Both the position numbers and the translations under genes were made by a program. The notes below the pieces were generated by a model that was given only the letters and a program-made list of their open reading frames with translations, was not told the DNA's origin and ran no database searches. Shown here one piece after another: positions 19,244 through 27,353 of a DNA stretch of 64,000 nt. Source of the stretch: CAVTJX01 sp963735175. Lineage in GTDB: Bacteria > Electryoneota > RPQS01. The stretch covers positions 1-64,000 of the forward strand of contig CAVTJX010000019.1 in the NCBI GenBank assembly GCA_963735175.1, in the 5' to 3' direction. Positions within the stretch are counted from its first letter, which is position 1. Each line of letters begins with the position of its first letter.

Positions 19244-19837
19244 ATGTTCTGTCCGCACTGTGGCGCGTCCAATCCCGACGATACCCGCTTTTGCACAAAC
19301 TGCGGCGCTTCGCTGGCCGCCGGCTCCGCGCCCGTTGCCGCCGCCGCGCCGCCTCCGGCCGCGCCCGCGGCACTCGTTGTGGCCGAACCACATTACGCCG
19401 GTTTCTGGCGGCGCTTCGTGGCCGTGCTTATCGACGGCATCGTGCTCTGGATTCCCTCGGCCATCCTCAACGCCATCTTTGGCGTCAGCATGTTTTCCGC
19501 TTTCAACGCCAGCGACATGGGCGATGCGGGCAACATCGGCGCGATGCTCGTCGGCATGATGTGGGCGTGGATCATCTCCTTCATCATTTCCTGGCTCTAC
19601 TACGCGTTCATGGAAAGCTCGCAGTTGCAGGCCACGCTCGGCAAACTGGTGCTCGGCATCCGCGTTACGGATCTTGAGGGCGCGCGGATCTCCTTTCCCC
19701 GCGCTTCAGCCCGTTTCTTCGGCAAGATCATCTCCGGCATCATCCTCTACATCGGCTTCCTCATGGCCGCCTTCACGGCCAAAAAGCAAGCCCTCCACGA
19801 CATCATCGCCGACACCCTGGTCATCAAAAAAGCCTGA
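19244..19837 (+). CDS. Zinc-ribbon RDD family membrane protein, paralogue
   Basis: Intact, 197 residues; ATG 19244 follows CAGGAG. Same architecture as the preceding gene: zinc ribbon FCPHCGASN...FCTNCGASL, Ala/Pro linker, HYAGFWRRFVAVLIDGIVL, LGKLVLGIRVTD, C-terminal helix and KKQALHDIIADTLVI. The two are a tandem duplication. The intact copy supports reading the break in its neighbour as an indel. RDD plus a zinc ribbon suggests a membrane protein with a cytoplasmic metal-binding or protein-contact head; no substrate can be assigned. Confidence 0.88.
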   Translation: MFCPHCGASNPDDTRFCTNCGASLAAGSAPVAAAAPPPAAPAALVVAEPHYAGFWRRFVAVLIDGIVLWIPSAILNAIFGVSMFSAFNASDMGDAGNIGAMLVGMMWAWIISFIISWLYYAFMESSQLQATLGKLVLGIRVTDLEGARISFPRASARFFGKIISGIILYIGFLMAAFTAKKQALHDIIADTLVIKKA

Positions 19838-19851
19838 TCGCCTTGCAAATG

Positions 19852-19878
19852 TAGGGGCGGGTCTAAGACCCGCCCGTA
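19852..19878 (+). terminator. GGGGCGGGTC/GACCCGCCC hairpin
   Basis: A near-perfect palindrome after the RDD gene (GGGGCGGGTCTAAGACCCGC). There is no T-run, so termination is uncertain; it belongs to the dispersed TAGGGGCGGG repeat family also seen at 5091 and 13716. Confidence 0.45.
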
Positions 19879-19898
19879 ACCAACCACACCTCTGTCTT

Positions 19899-19933
19899 CC
19901 GACTCGAGTTTTGAATTTCGAATTTTGAATTTG
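19899..19933 (+). repeat. TTCGAATTT-type array upstream of the metallo-hydrolase gene
   Basis: CCGACTCGAGTTTTGAATTT then CGAATTTTGAATTTGG, ending 12 bases before the GTG start of the next gene. Confidence 0.7.
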
Positions 19934-19944
19934 GTTTACGTCAC

Positions 19945-20761
19945 GTGCCTTTATCCCTATCTGTTTTGGCTTCGGGTTCCAAAGCCAATGCCATCCTTCT
20001 CAGTGACGGCGCCACCCGGATTCTGATCGACAGCGGCCTCGGCATCCGCACGATGACCTCGGCCCTGCTCTCCGCCAACACCCGCCTCGATCAGCTTACG
20101 GCGATTCTCCTCACGCACGAGCACACCGATCACGTGCGCGGCCTCGCCAAACTCCTCGAGCGCACCAAGGTCCAGCTCTACGCCAGCGAGGGCACGCTCA
20201 ATGCCGTCGACTGGATGGTGCCCAATCGCATTCGCAAGACGGTCATGAACGGCAATACCGTGGAAATCGGCGGCTTTGCCGTGCGCGCGATCGCGGTGCC
20301 CCACGACGCCGCCGAACCGCTTGCGTATCACTTCGAGCACGGTGCGCATCGCCTTACGCACGCCACCGACCTCGGCGAAGTCCCGGCGCCGCTGGCGCAG
20401 GCGCTGGCGCATTCCACCTGCGCGGTCTTCGAGAGTAATCACGACGTCGCCATGCTGCAGAACGGCTCCTATCCGCCGCTTCTCAAGCAGCGCATTCGTT
20501 CGAGCCGTGGCCATCTCTCCAACGACCAGAGTGCCGCGGCGCTGGCCAAATGCCGCGGCAACGGTTTGCGCACGGTGGTCGCTCGCCCACATTTCCGACG
20601 AGAATAACGATCCGGCGCTCGCCCGCGCCGCCGCCGAACACGCGCTTGCAGGCAGCGGCGCCAGTCTGCATCTCACCGCCCGCAGCGGCACCGGCCCATT
20701 TCTGAACCTCGATGACCAAACATCCTTGAGTCAGGACGGTGTCATTCCGGGTCTCTTGTAG
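19945..20761 (+). CDS. WalJ/YycJ-like metallo-beta-lactamase-fold hydrolase (frameshifted)
   Basis: GTG 19945 opens SLSVLASGSKANAILL, the conserved start of the YycJ/WalJ family. The metal-binding motif LTHEHTDHVRG (HxHxDH) follows, then AVPHDAAEPLAYHFE and THATDLGEVPAPL with the later ligand His/Asp, and CAVFESNHDVAML. The frame shifts near 20590, and the other frame gives AHISDENNDPALA to the stop at 20759-20761. Total is about 271 residues, normal for the family, whose members have been linked to DNA or RNA end processing and cell-wall division control. The final codons and stop lie at the edge of a REP-like palindrome. Confidence 0.82.
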
Positions 20762-20783
20762 GGACACGGCTTGCCGTGTCCTC
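20757..20783 (+). repeat. REP-like palindrome GGGACACGGC/GCCGTGTCC
   Basis: TTGTAGGGACACGGCTTGCC followed by GTGTCCTC. The TAG stop of the metallo-hydrolase is in its flank. Related copies: 34011-34038 and a pair at 37419-37488. Confidence 0.75.
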
Positions 20784-20911
20784 CGTCGCTGTATGCGATG
20801 CCTTTGCTCCACACAAGTGCGCTGCGTTTCTTTGCGAATTGTCTTTCCGTTCTTCAGCCTTATCCACTCGCACCTGACCATCATATTATACCAACCGAAG
20901 GAATCCAATCC

Positions 20912-21580
20912 ATGCGCACCGTTCTCTCGCTGTCGCTGGCTCTGCTCATCGTCTTCGCCGCCTGCAAACGCGCCGAAAATCAGCCGGCCCCGCAAAACCA
21001 AACCCCCAAACAAACCGAGACTCAGCCCGTGACCCAACCCGAATCCGGAAAGCTTCAGAAGTGGCCCGCCGACTATCCCGTCACCGGCGACAGCGTGGCC
21101 GTCATTGACGTCACCATCGACGGCCAGCCCGGCGGTCAGATGGTGGCCGAATTCTATCCCGCCAAGGCCCCCAACCACGTCCGCAACTTCAAATGGCTCG
21201 CCGATCACGGCTTCTATAACGGCACCAAGTTCCACCGCATTATCAAGGGCTTTATGATTCAGGGCGGCGATCCGCAGGGCAACGGCATGGGCGGCCCGGG
21301 CTGGAATGTCGATGCCGAATTCAACGACACGCCGCATGTCAAGGGCATTCTCTCCATGGCCCGCTCGCAGGATCCCAATTCCGCCGGCAGCCAGTTCTTC
21401 ATCGTCCATGAGACGGCCGCGAGCCTCGACAACAAATACACCGTCTTCGGCAAGCTCATCAAGGGCGAAGACGTGCTCAACACCATCGCCAGTATCCCCG
21501 CCGGCCCCAACGGCGTCCCGCCCTCCAAGGTGGTCGTCATGACTTCGGTCAAGATCGTCCCCCGTTCCACCGTTAAATAA
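20912..21580 (+). CDS. Cyclophilin-type peptidyl-prolyl isomerase, lipoprotein
   Basis: Catalyses cis-trans isomerisation of X-Pro bonds, here outside the cytoplasm. The start is ATG 20912 with a GAAGGA site; the upstream in-frame ATG at 20771 would put a nonsense leader before the signal. Signal MRTVLSLSLALLIVFA with lipobox AAC, then a Gln/Pro/Thr-rich linker. The cyclophilin core is complete: FYNGTKFHRIIKGFMIQGGD (active-site FHR), MARSQDPNSAGSQFFIVH (substrate pocket Q.FI) and NKYTVFGKLIKG. About 222 residues. It overlaps no neighbour, but the receiver gene begins 10 bases after its stop. Confidence 0.93.
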   Translation: MRTVLSLSLALLIVFAACKRAENQPAPQNQTPKQTETQPVTQPESGKLQKWPADYPVTGDSVAVIDVTIDGQPGGQMVAEFYPAKAPNHVRNFKWLADHGFYNGTKFHRIIKGFMIQGGDPQGNGMGGPGWNVDAEFNDTPHVKGILSMARSQDPNSAGSQFFIVHETAASLDNKYTVFGKLIKGEDVLNTIASIPAGPNGVPPSKVVVMTSVKIVPRSTVK

Positions 21581-21590
21581 CGAGGTCTCC

Positions 21591-21992
21591 GTGAGCCGCA
21601 AGAAACGGATCCTCCTCGTGGAGGACGATGCCAGCGTCCGCGCGCAGATCGGCATGCTGATTGAACTCCTGGGCTATGAAGTTTACTTCGCGGGCACCGC
21701 TCCCGAAGCCCGCGAACGCTTCCGCGAGCAGCCCGTCGACCTTGTGCTCACCGATCTCTACATGCCCGGCGGCCTCGGCACCGAACTGCTCCACGACTTT
21801 CACCGCGAACGCCCCGGCGTCCCCGTGATCATCCTCACCGGATTCCCCTCCGATGAGACGATTCGCCAGACTATTCTCGATGGCGGCTACACCTATCTCG
21901 CCAAGCCCATCCAGGGCGAGGCGCTGAAAAATGTGATCGAGCGGGCGCTCGCCGACAGCGACAACGGCCATCCAAACCCCAGCGCAAAGTAA
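21591..21992 (+). CDS. Stand-alone CheY-like response regulator receiver
   Basis: GTG 21591 after GAGGTC. A single receiver domain of 133 residues: RILLVEDDASVRAQ with the acidic pair, LVLTDLYMPGG with the phospho-acceptor Asp at about residue 53, VIILTGFPSDE with the conserved Thr, and TYLAKPIQGEAL with the conserved Lys. There is no output domain, so it probably works by protein contact or in a phosphorelay. No histidine kinase is nearby. It is likely cotranscribed with the isomerase. Confidence 0.9.
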   Translation: MSRKKRILLVEDDASVRAQIGMLIELLGYEVYFAGTAPEARERFREQPVDLVLTDLYMPGGLGTELLHDFHRERPGVPVIILTGFPSDETIRQTILDGGYTYLAKPIQGEALKNVIERALADSDNGHPNPSAK

Positions 21993-22004
21993 GCTCGCAA
22001 ACGG

Positions 22005-22035
22005 ACGGGCGGCCGGATAAAGCCGCCCGTTTCTT
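22005..22035 (+). terminator. Intrinsic terminator after the receiver gene
   Basis: ACGGGCGGC (22005-22013) pairs with GCCGCCCGT (22022-22030), followed by TTCTT. Confidence 0.7.
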
Positions 22036-22253
22036 CAACCAGAGATTGCACAAATATTCAAATTTGTCAGGCCCGAAGACATCAAACATATCTTACTTAT
22101 TCATCAACTGTGGTTCTCTTGCGGCTAAATCAATAGACACTTGCTATTGACCCCCGGAAATGCTAATTTCAATTCACTCCCGAACACAATCAGGATGGAC
22201 GTTCCTTTTCTACTGGAATTGCTATCATCCCGTCTATACCGAGGAACAGAATC

Positions 22254-23691
22254 ATGAAGTACTTCTATCGCATTTTGGGTCTGCTGGTCGTCGTTAGCCT
22301 GGTTTCGCCGGCGTTTCGCTCAGTTCAACGACATGGGTTTTGAGGTCGGAGTCGCGGGTGGCGTTTCGCTGGATAATAATAGCGCCGACAGCCCAAAGCC
22401 GGGATTGCAGGCGCGCGCGGTGCTGGCTTATCCCATCCTCAACCCGCTGCAGGCCGAGATTAACTACAGTTATGCGGAACTCTCCGCCAAGGATTTCTTT
22501 ACGACGATGGCGCCGCTCGATTTGCGGTTGCGCTTTTCGCCGTTCCACACCGAGAAGTGGGTTCCCTACATCTACGGTGGTATCGGCATGATGGCCTTCA
22601 CCAATCACAAGCATCCGCTGCCGGAGGATGCCGAGCGCCGAACGCACGGGTTGGGCGGGCTATGTGCCGGCGGGTGTGGGCGTCGAATGGCTCTTTGACG
22701 AATACGTGTCCGCCGAGCTGCAGGGCGGATTCGTGCAGAGCTTCACCACGGATCTGAATCCCAATCTCGAAACCAATAACGACAGCTATATCTCCGCGCT
22801 CGCCGGTCTGCGCGTGCGCGGCGGCAATCCCAACAAGGATACCGACGGCGACGGCCTGACGGATCGCGAAGAGCGCCGCATCGGCACGAATCCCCGTAAC
22901 GCCGATACCGACGGCGACGGTCTCACCGACGGCGCGGAATACAACACTCACCGCACCGATCCGCTCAAGGCCGATACCGACGGTGACGGCTTGAACGACG
23001 GCGCCGAAGTCAATCAGCATCACACCGATCCGCTGAAAGCCGACACCGATGCCGATGGCCTGACCGACGGCGCCGAAGTCAATGAGCACATGACCAATCC
23101 GTTACTCGACTGATACCGACGGCGATCGGCTGAACGACAGCCAGGAAGTGGAGACCATTCAAGACCGATCCCACCAGGGCCGACACGGATGGCGATACGC
23201 TTTCCGATGGCGCGGAAGTCAACACCCATCACACCGATCCGCTGAAAATTGACACCGACGGCGGCTCCGTTGATGACGGCACCGAGGTCGCGCGCAACTC
23301 CGATCCGCTCAAGGCCGCCGACGACAAGCCGAAGATCGTGATGGAGATCAACAAGCCCATCGTCCTGCCGGGAATCGAGTTCAAAACCGGCAGTTCCGAA
23401 ATTCTGCCCGCCTCGGAGAAGATTCTCACCGACGCCTACGAAACACTGCGCGACAACGACAACATCTTCGTGGAAGTTCAGGGCCACACCGACAACGTCG
23501 GCAGCAAAGCCAAGAACATGAAACTGTCGCAGGCCCGTGCCGAATCGGTAAAGGCGTGGCTCGTGGCCAAGGGCATTGCCGCGGACCGTATGACCTGCAA
23601 GGGCTTCGGTCCTGATAGACCCGCGGCCTCCAACGACACCCCCGAAGGCCGCCAGCAAAACCGCCGCATCGAGTTCACCCGCACCAAATAA
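22254..23691 (+). CDS. OmpA-like outer-membrane protein with thrombospondin type 3 repeats (frameshifted)
   Basis: ATG 22254 after GAGGAAC begins a signal peptide (MKYFYRILGLLVVVSLVSPAF). An extra C near 22314 breaks it; in the next frame AQFNDMGFEVGVAGG follows. An eight-strand-like barrel runs to about residue 180 (PYIYGGIGMMAF, YVPAGVGVEWLFDEYVSAEL) with another shift near 22640. Then come about seven calcium-binding TSP3 repeats of the type DTDGDGLTDGAEV, with one or two shifts at 23100-23165. Last is an OmpA peptidoglycan-binding domain: GIEFKTGSSEILP, VEVQGHTDNVGS, LSQARAESVKAWL and GRQQNRRIEF. It tethers the outer membrane to the cell wall. About 475 residues once joined. Confidence 0.85.
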
Positions 23692-23707
23692 GTCTCAACT
23701 ACATTAC

Positions 23708-23739
23708 GGGACGGGCGGCCAAGCGCGGCCGCCCGTCCC
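23708..23739 (+). terminator. Long GC hairpin after the OmpA gene
   Basis: GGGACGGGCGGCC and GGCCGCCCGTCCC form a 13-bp perfect stem with a 6-base loop. There is no clear T-run; it probably protects or ends the transcript. Confidence 0.6.
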
Positions 23740-23808
23740 ATTCACCAATACCATAGGCAGTGTTGATCGGCTGCATCTTTGCATTGAATCAATCCACTGG
23801 GAGGGGCT

Positions 23809-26007
23809 ATGGCACGAACCACCTTGCTTACGAGCACGCTTCTGGCGTGCTCTCTGTTTTACGCAGCATTATTCGCTCAATCGTGGGAATGGCAGAACCC
23901 GCTGCCGCAGGGAAATACCCTGAGCGACGTGACATTCGTCGGTGAAAACCATGGCTGGGCCGTCGGCAACTTGGGCACTATACTCTACACATCCGATGGC
24001 GGTACGTCGTGGGAACTCCAAGCAGCGGGATATGAAAACCTCGCGGCTGTCGAGTTCGTGGATACCCTGCAAGGCTGGGCAGTCGGAGGCCACACTGTCC
24101 TTCACACCACCAACAGTGGCGCGCTCTGGCTCCCTCAAGCCATTACAGATTCCGCCACGATCCGCGACATTGCGATGCTTGACGCGAACATCGGCTGGCT
24201 TGTCGGCGGCACCCAGTGCTATCATACCACCAACGGTGGCGCGAACTGGTTGTACGTTTCCATTCCCGGCGATACGGATCACGTTCAAGTTGTCTTTACT
24301 GACGCTCGCCACGGCTGGGTACTTGCCCGTCCGGCCTCCGTTGCCCGCACCACGGACGGTGGCGAAACTTGGGCTTCCTCGTCGATGGCAGTCGATTGGT
24401 ATTTCTATTCCATGGATTTTGTGGATTCACTCACCGGCTGGGCGGCGGCACGGCGCAGCGTCTATCCCCAATATCAACGAATGGCTTTTCGCACTACCGA
24501 TGGCGGTTTGACGTGGACCAATCTGGCATCGAGTACGTCCAGTGATCTGATTCTGCTCGATTTCACTGATATCAATCACGGATGGGGCATAGGTAGCCCC
24601 ATGTACGCTGATAACACAGTTTTATCGTACGTGGTCCGCACCACCGATGGCGGAGATTCCTGGTCCACAATAAATGTCGTGAATGGGATCTCGTGGAAAC
24701 ACATCTGTGTATTGCCTGATAGTCAGGTGTGGACGGTTGGCAGTGCCGGGCATATGCAGGTGATTCCTGAACCCGGAAGCCTGCCGGAACAAATCTCCCG
24801 CCACGTCTCAACCGCCGATTTGAAGTCCATAGCCTTCGCCGATGACCAACTCGGCATGGCTGTCGGCACATATATCCGTGATAACGGTTTCATCGAGTTT
24901 TCCGCGGTTATGCTCTTCACGACCGACGGCGGCGGTTCCTGGAGCCGTGCCGATTCCGTGCCGGACGTCATTATCCTCTCAACCGAACTTCTCCCTTCAG
25001 GTCTCGGTTGGTGCGTGGGTGGCAGCGCCTACGGAAGCAGCGGCAGCCTCTGGCATACCAGCAACTTCGGCGAATCATGGCAGCAACAGGCACTTCCTTG
25101 TGATGATCCGCTGTGGGATGTGGAATTCGTCGATGATCTCCACGGCTTCATCACGTGTAGCAACGATTACCGCCCCGGCCACGGCGCTCTGCTCCAGACC
25201 ACGGATGGTGGACTATCATGGACACCGTTGTACGAAGATACCACGCGCGTGTTCCATGACCTCTTTGCTCTCGATCTTCAAACGCTGTGGCTGACGGGCG
25301 ACTCTGGCATGGTACGCTTCTCGAACGATGGCGGACTCACTTGGCAACCGCGCGATGCCCCGGCCATCGCGGCACCGTTCCACCAGCAACTGCGTGTTTG
25401 TTTTGTCGATTCCCTGCGCGGATGGCTCACCAATGTTTACTACAGCTCGCTGCCATGTCTTGGCACTACCGACGGTGGCCGTACCTGGACCGATTGCGGA
25501 TTCCGCTTCAACAGCATGAGCTTTGCGGATCATCAATACGGCCTCGCCGTCGGTCCCAGCGGCGCGTTGCGCACCATGGATGGCGGTCTGACATGGCAGC
25601 CGGAAGGCATTCCACTTGCGCCCTCGTCTCTTGCCGCGGTGCATCTTTTGACACCGACTCAGGGCTGGGCCGTGGGCGATGACGGCAGGATTCTGCGTTA
25701 CACGGGTACGCTGTCGTCAGCCCCGGATCCGCCCATCCTTCATCCTTCCGCCTTCATCCTTTCCGCTGCTCCCAATCCCTTCAACCCGTCGACGCGCATC
25801 ACTTTCGATCTTCCGGTTGCGGGCCGTGTCACCCTGCAAATCTATGACCTCACGGGCCGCCTCGTCACCACACTCGCCAACGAGGTTTGCGCCGCTGGAC
25901 TCCATACTCGCACCTTCGACGGCCATGCCCTTGCCAGCGGCCTCTATTTCGCCCGCCTGCAAACCACCGTCCACACGCAAACCCAAAAACTCGTCCTCCT
26001 CAAATAA
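23809..26007 (+). CDS. YCF48-like propeller protein with T9SS sorting domain (intact)
   Basis: 732 residues from ATG 23809, preceded by GGGAGGGG at 23799-23806. Signal MARTTLLTSTLLACSLFYAALFA, mature start SWEWQNPLPQGN, almost identical to the opening of the protein at 6217. About twelve 'hgWavG...lyTtDGG.sW' propeller repeats follow (YTSDGGTSWELQ, RTTDGGETWASS, QTTDGGLSWTPL, RTMDGGLTWQPE). The C-terminus is a complete T9SS type A module: SAAPNPFNPSTRITFDLP, IYDLTGRLVTTLAN, LASGLYFARLQ and TQKLVLLK. It is a secreted or surface-anchored protein whose target is unknown. It supplies the intact reference for reconstructing the broken paralogue. Confidence 0.88.
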   Translation: MARTTLLTSTLLACSLFYAALFAQSWEWQNPLPQGNTLSDVTFVGENHGWAVGNLGTILYTSDGGTSWELQAAGYENLAAVEFVDTLQGWAVGGHTVLHTTNSGALWLPQAITDSATIRDIAMLDANIGWLVGGTQCYHTTNGGANWLYVSIPGDTDHVQVVFTDARHGWVLARPASVARTTDGGETWASSSMAVDWYFYSMDFVDSLTGWAAARRSVYPQYQRMAFRTTDGGLTWTNLASSTSSDLILLDFTDINHGWGIGSPMYADNTVLSYVVRTTDGGDSWSTINVVNGISWKHICVLPDSQVWTVGSAGHMQVIPEPGSLPEQISRHVSTADLKSIAFADDQLGMAVGTYIRDNGFIEFSAVMLFTTDGGGSWSRADSVPDVIILSTELLPSGLGWCVGGSAYGSSGSLWHTSNFGESWQQQALPCDDPLWDVEFVDDLHGFITCSNDYRPGHGALLQTTDGGLSWTPLYEDTTRVFHDLFALDLQTLWLTGDSGMVRFSNDGGLTWQPRDAPAIAAPFHQQLRVCFVDSLRGWLTNVYYSSLPCLGTTDGGRTWTDCGFRFNSMSFADHQYGLAVGPSGALRTMDGGLTWQPEGIPLAPSSLAAVHLLTPTQGWAVGDDGRILRYTGTLSSAPDPPILHPSAFILSAAPNPFNPSTRITFDLPVAGRVTLQIYDLTGRLVTTLANEVCAAGLHTRTFDGHALASGLYFARLQTTVHTQTQKLVLLK

Positions 26008-26057
26008 TCCCCGCTTGCACCGCAATCCGCGAAACGCCTAATTACGTTAATCTCCTC

Positions 26058-26107
26058 GTTCCCCCTATTTCACGTCTTCGTTAAATGGGGGGATTCAGGC
26101 GGGGGTC
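26058..26107 (+). repeat. Degenerate G-rich repeat upstream of a coding sequence
   Basis: GTTCCCCCTATTTCACGTCT, a short spacer, then TTAAATGGGGGGATTCAGGC and GGGGGTCTG. It has the same outer halves as the other G-rich repeats but a longer, different loop. Confidence 0.6.
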
Positions 26108-26140
26108 TGACTCGAATTTCGAATTTTGGATTTCGAATTT
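26107..26140 (+). repeat. TTCGAATTT array directly abutting a start codon
   Basis: CTGACTCGAATTTCGAATTT then TGGATTTCGAATTT, ending at the base before ATG 26141, where a ribosome site would be expected. Confidence 0.75.
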
Positions 26141-26344
26141 ATGTCTGCAATTCCTCCCGGCTTGCGCGCGTTGTTTGACGCCGCCGGCCCCGTCATCCGC
26201 TACCGTCTGCTGCGCGATGTCATCGGCCAAGATGACAGCTACATCGAAACCGCCACCCTCGGCCTCGACCTCGCGCGCCATGGCGAAATCGCCATCCTCG
26301 TCAATGCCCAACTCTCCGACGGCACCTGGAGTGGATTGCTCTCT

Positions 26345-26383
26345 GATCTCCCCCCACGTAGTGGGGGGATTAAGGGGGGAAGT
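26345..26383 (+). repeat. G-rich palindromic repeat interrupting a gene
   Basis: GATCTCCCCCCACGTAGTGG then GGGGATTAAGGGGGGAAGTC, inserted after the DGTWSGLL codons of the toroid-like gene. Confidence 0.75.
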
Positions 26384-26830
26384 CTCTTTCCTGAGGGACT
26401 GCCGAGGGAGGATTGTCGACCGAGTCCGCCTTCCTCCGCCTCTGCGAACTGGGCCGCGAGTCGTCCACAGCCGTTGGCGCCTGTGTCGAAAAAGTCCTGC
26501 TGCCTACACTCTTCGACGAGCGCGTGCTCTGGGAATTCGACAACGGCTCCACCAACGCCAACTACCGCCGCGCCGCCCGCCACATCGTGCGCGACAAGGT
26601 GCTGCGTCTCATCTGCCGTGCCACCCGCGAAACCGATCCGGTCATCAAACCGCACCTCGAAACCGTGCTCGCCGAATGGGATCTTTTCCTCTCCACGGCG
26701 GGCACTGCCGATGCCGTCACCATTGCTCCGCCCACCGCCGACGCCTACGGCGCCGTCTGCTGGTATCCGTGGACCGACGACGACCTCGACCGCGTGCACA
26801 GATTAGTCCAGCGCCTGTTCCTGTTTGCTG

Positions 26831-26872
26831 ATTCCGTTCCCCCCCCGCTGGCGGGGGGGATAGGGGGGGTGA
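26831..26872 (+). repeat. G-rich palindromic repeat interrupting a gene, second site
   Basis: ATTCCGTTCCCCCCCCGCTG then GCGGGGGGGATAGGGGGGGT. Its translation (SVPPPLAGGIGGV) leads to a TGA at 26878-26880 that ends the middle piece of the toroid-like gene. Confidence 0.75.
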
Positions 26873-27212
26873 GAGTCTGAAAAGCGAATGGATGCCTCTC
26901 CCCTCTTCGCTCCCTACCTCTTCCGGCTTCACGAAAAATGGGACTACCTCGCGCGCCCGCACGTCATGCTGCATGATCTCGAACTCGCCGCCCGTCTCGG
27001 CATTGTGCGCGAGATTCCCGCTACGGTCTGGATGCTCGAAGAACTCGAAGCACATCAGGACGCCGATGGTATCTTTCGTTTCGACGCCGAAGGCGAGGTC
27101 AAGGCCGACTGGTACTTCCCCCTCGAAGCCCACTCCCCAGAGGTTTATCCTCTCGAGTGGTCCTTCCGCGCCGCCCTCATCTTCAAACTTCTCGAATACG
27201 ACATTTGATTGT

Positions 27213-27266
27213 TGTTCCCCCTCCCCGGACTCGATCCGGGATGACGGGGGGGATAGGGGGGGTGAT
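27213..27266 (+). repeat. G-rich palindromic repeat with an extra palindromic loop
   Basis: GTTCCCCCTCCCCGGACTCG, then ATCCGGGATGACGGGGGGGA and TAGGGGGGGTGATTC. The loop contains its own CCCGGACTCGATCCGGG palindrome. It lies 10 bases after the stop of the toroid-like gene. Confidence 0.7.
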
Positions 27267-27294
27267 TCGTCACACTAAAACTGAACGCAAATAG

Positions 27295-27328
27295 AACGGG
27301 CAACCCCCCAAAGGGCCGCCCGTTTCTC
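27295..27328. terminator. Hairpin between convergent genes
   Basis: ACGGGC pairs with GCCCGT around a C-rich loop, followed on the plus strand by TTCTC. It separates the toroid-like gene from the convergent subtilase. Confidence 0.5.
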
Positions 27329-27353
27329 ATCCCTCATCCCTCGGCCCTCATCC

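Larger units (their letters stand above)
26141..27208 (+). pseudogene. Alpha/alpha-toroid (prenyltransferase-like) protein split by two repeat insertions
   Basis: Three pieces of apparently one gene. Piece one, ATG 26141 to about 26345: IPPGLRALFDAAGPVIRYRLL to SDGTWSGLL. Piece two, about 26413-26830, in another frame: ESAFLRLCELGRESS, LFDERVLWEFDNGS, PWTDDDLDRVHRLVQRL. Piece three, about 26888-27208: LFAPYLFRLHEKWDYLARPH, VWMLEELEAHQDADGIFRF, EWSFRAALIFKLLEYDI. A G-rich palindromic repeat sits at each joint (26345-26383 and 26831-26872). The DGTW and 'hq..DG.F' phrases recall the QW-type repeats of squalene-cyclase and prenyltransferase folds, but the assignment is tentative. It is likely nonfunctional as drawn, unless indels are restored. 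Confidence 0.45.

Noticed and set aside
20483..21655. Minus-strand open frame of about 390 codons
   Set aside because: Shadow of the metallo-hydrolase and cyclophilin genes, both with catalytic motifs on plus.
26058..27266. G-rich repeats as an insertion sequence with transposase
   Set aside because: No transposase frame, terminal inverted repeat pair or target duplication could be identified; they are short non-coding repeats.
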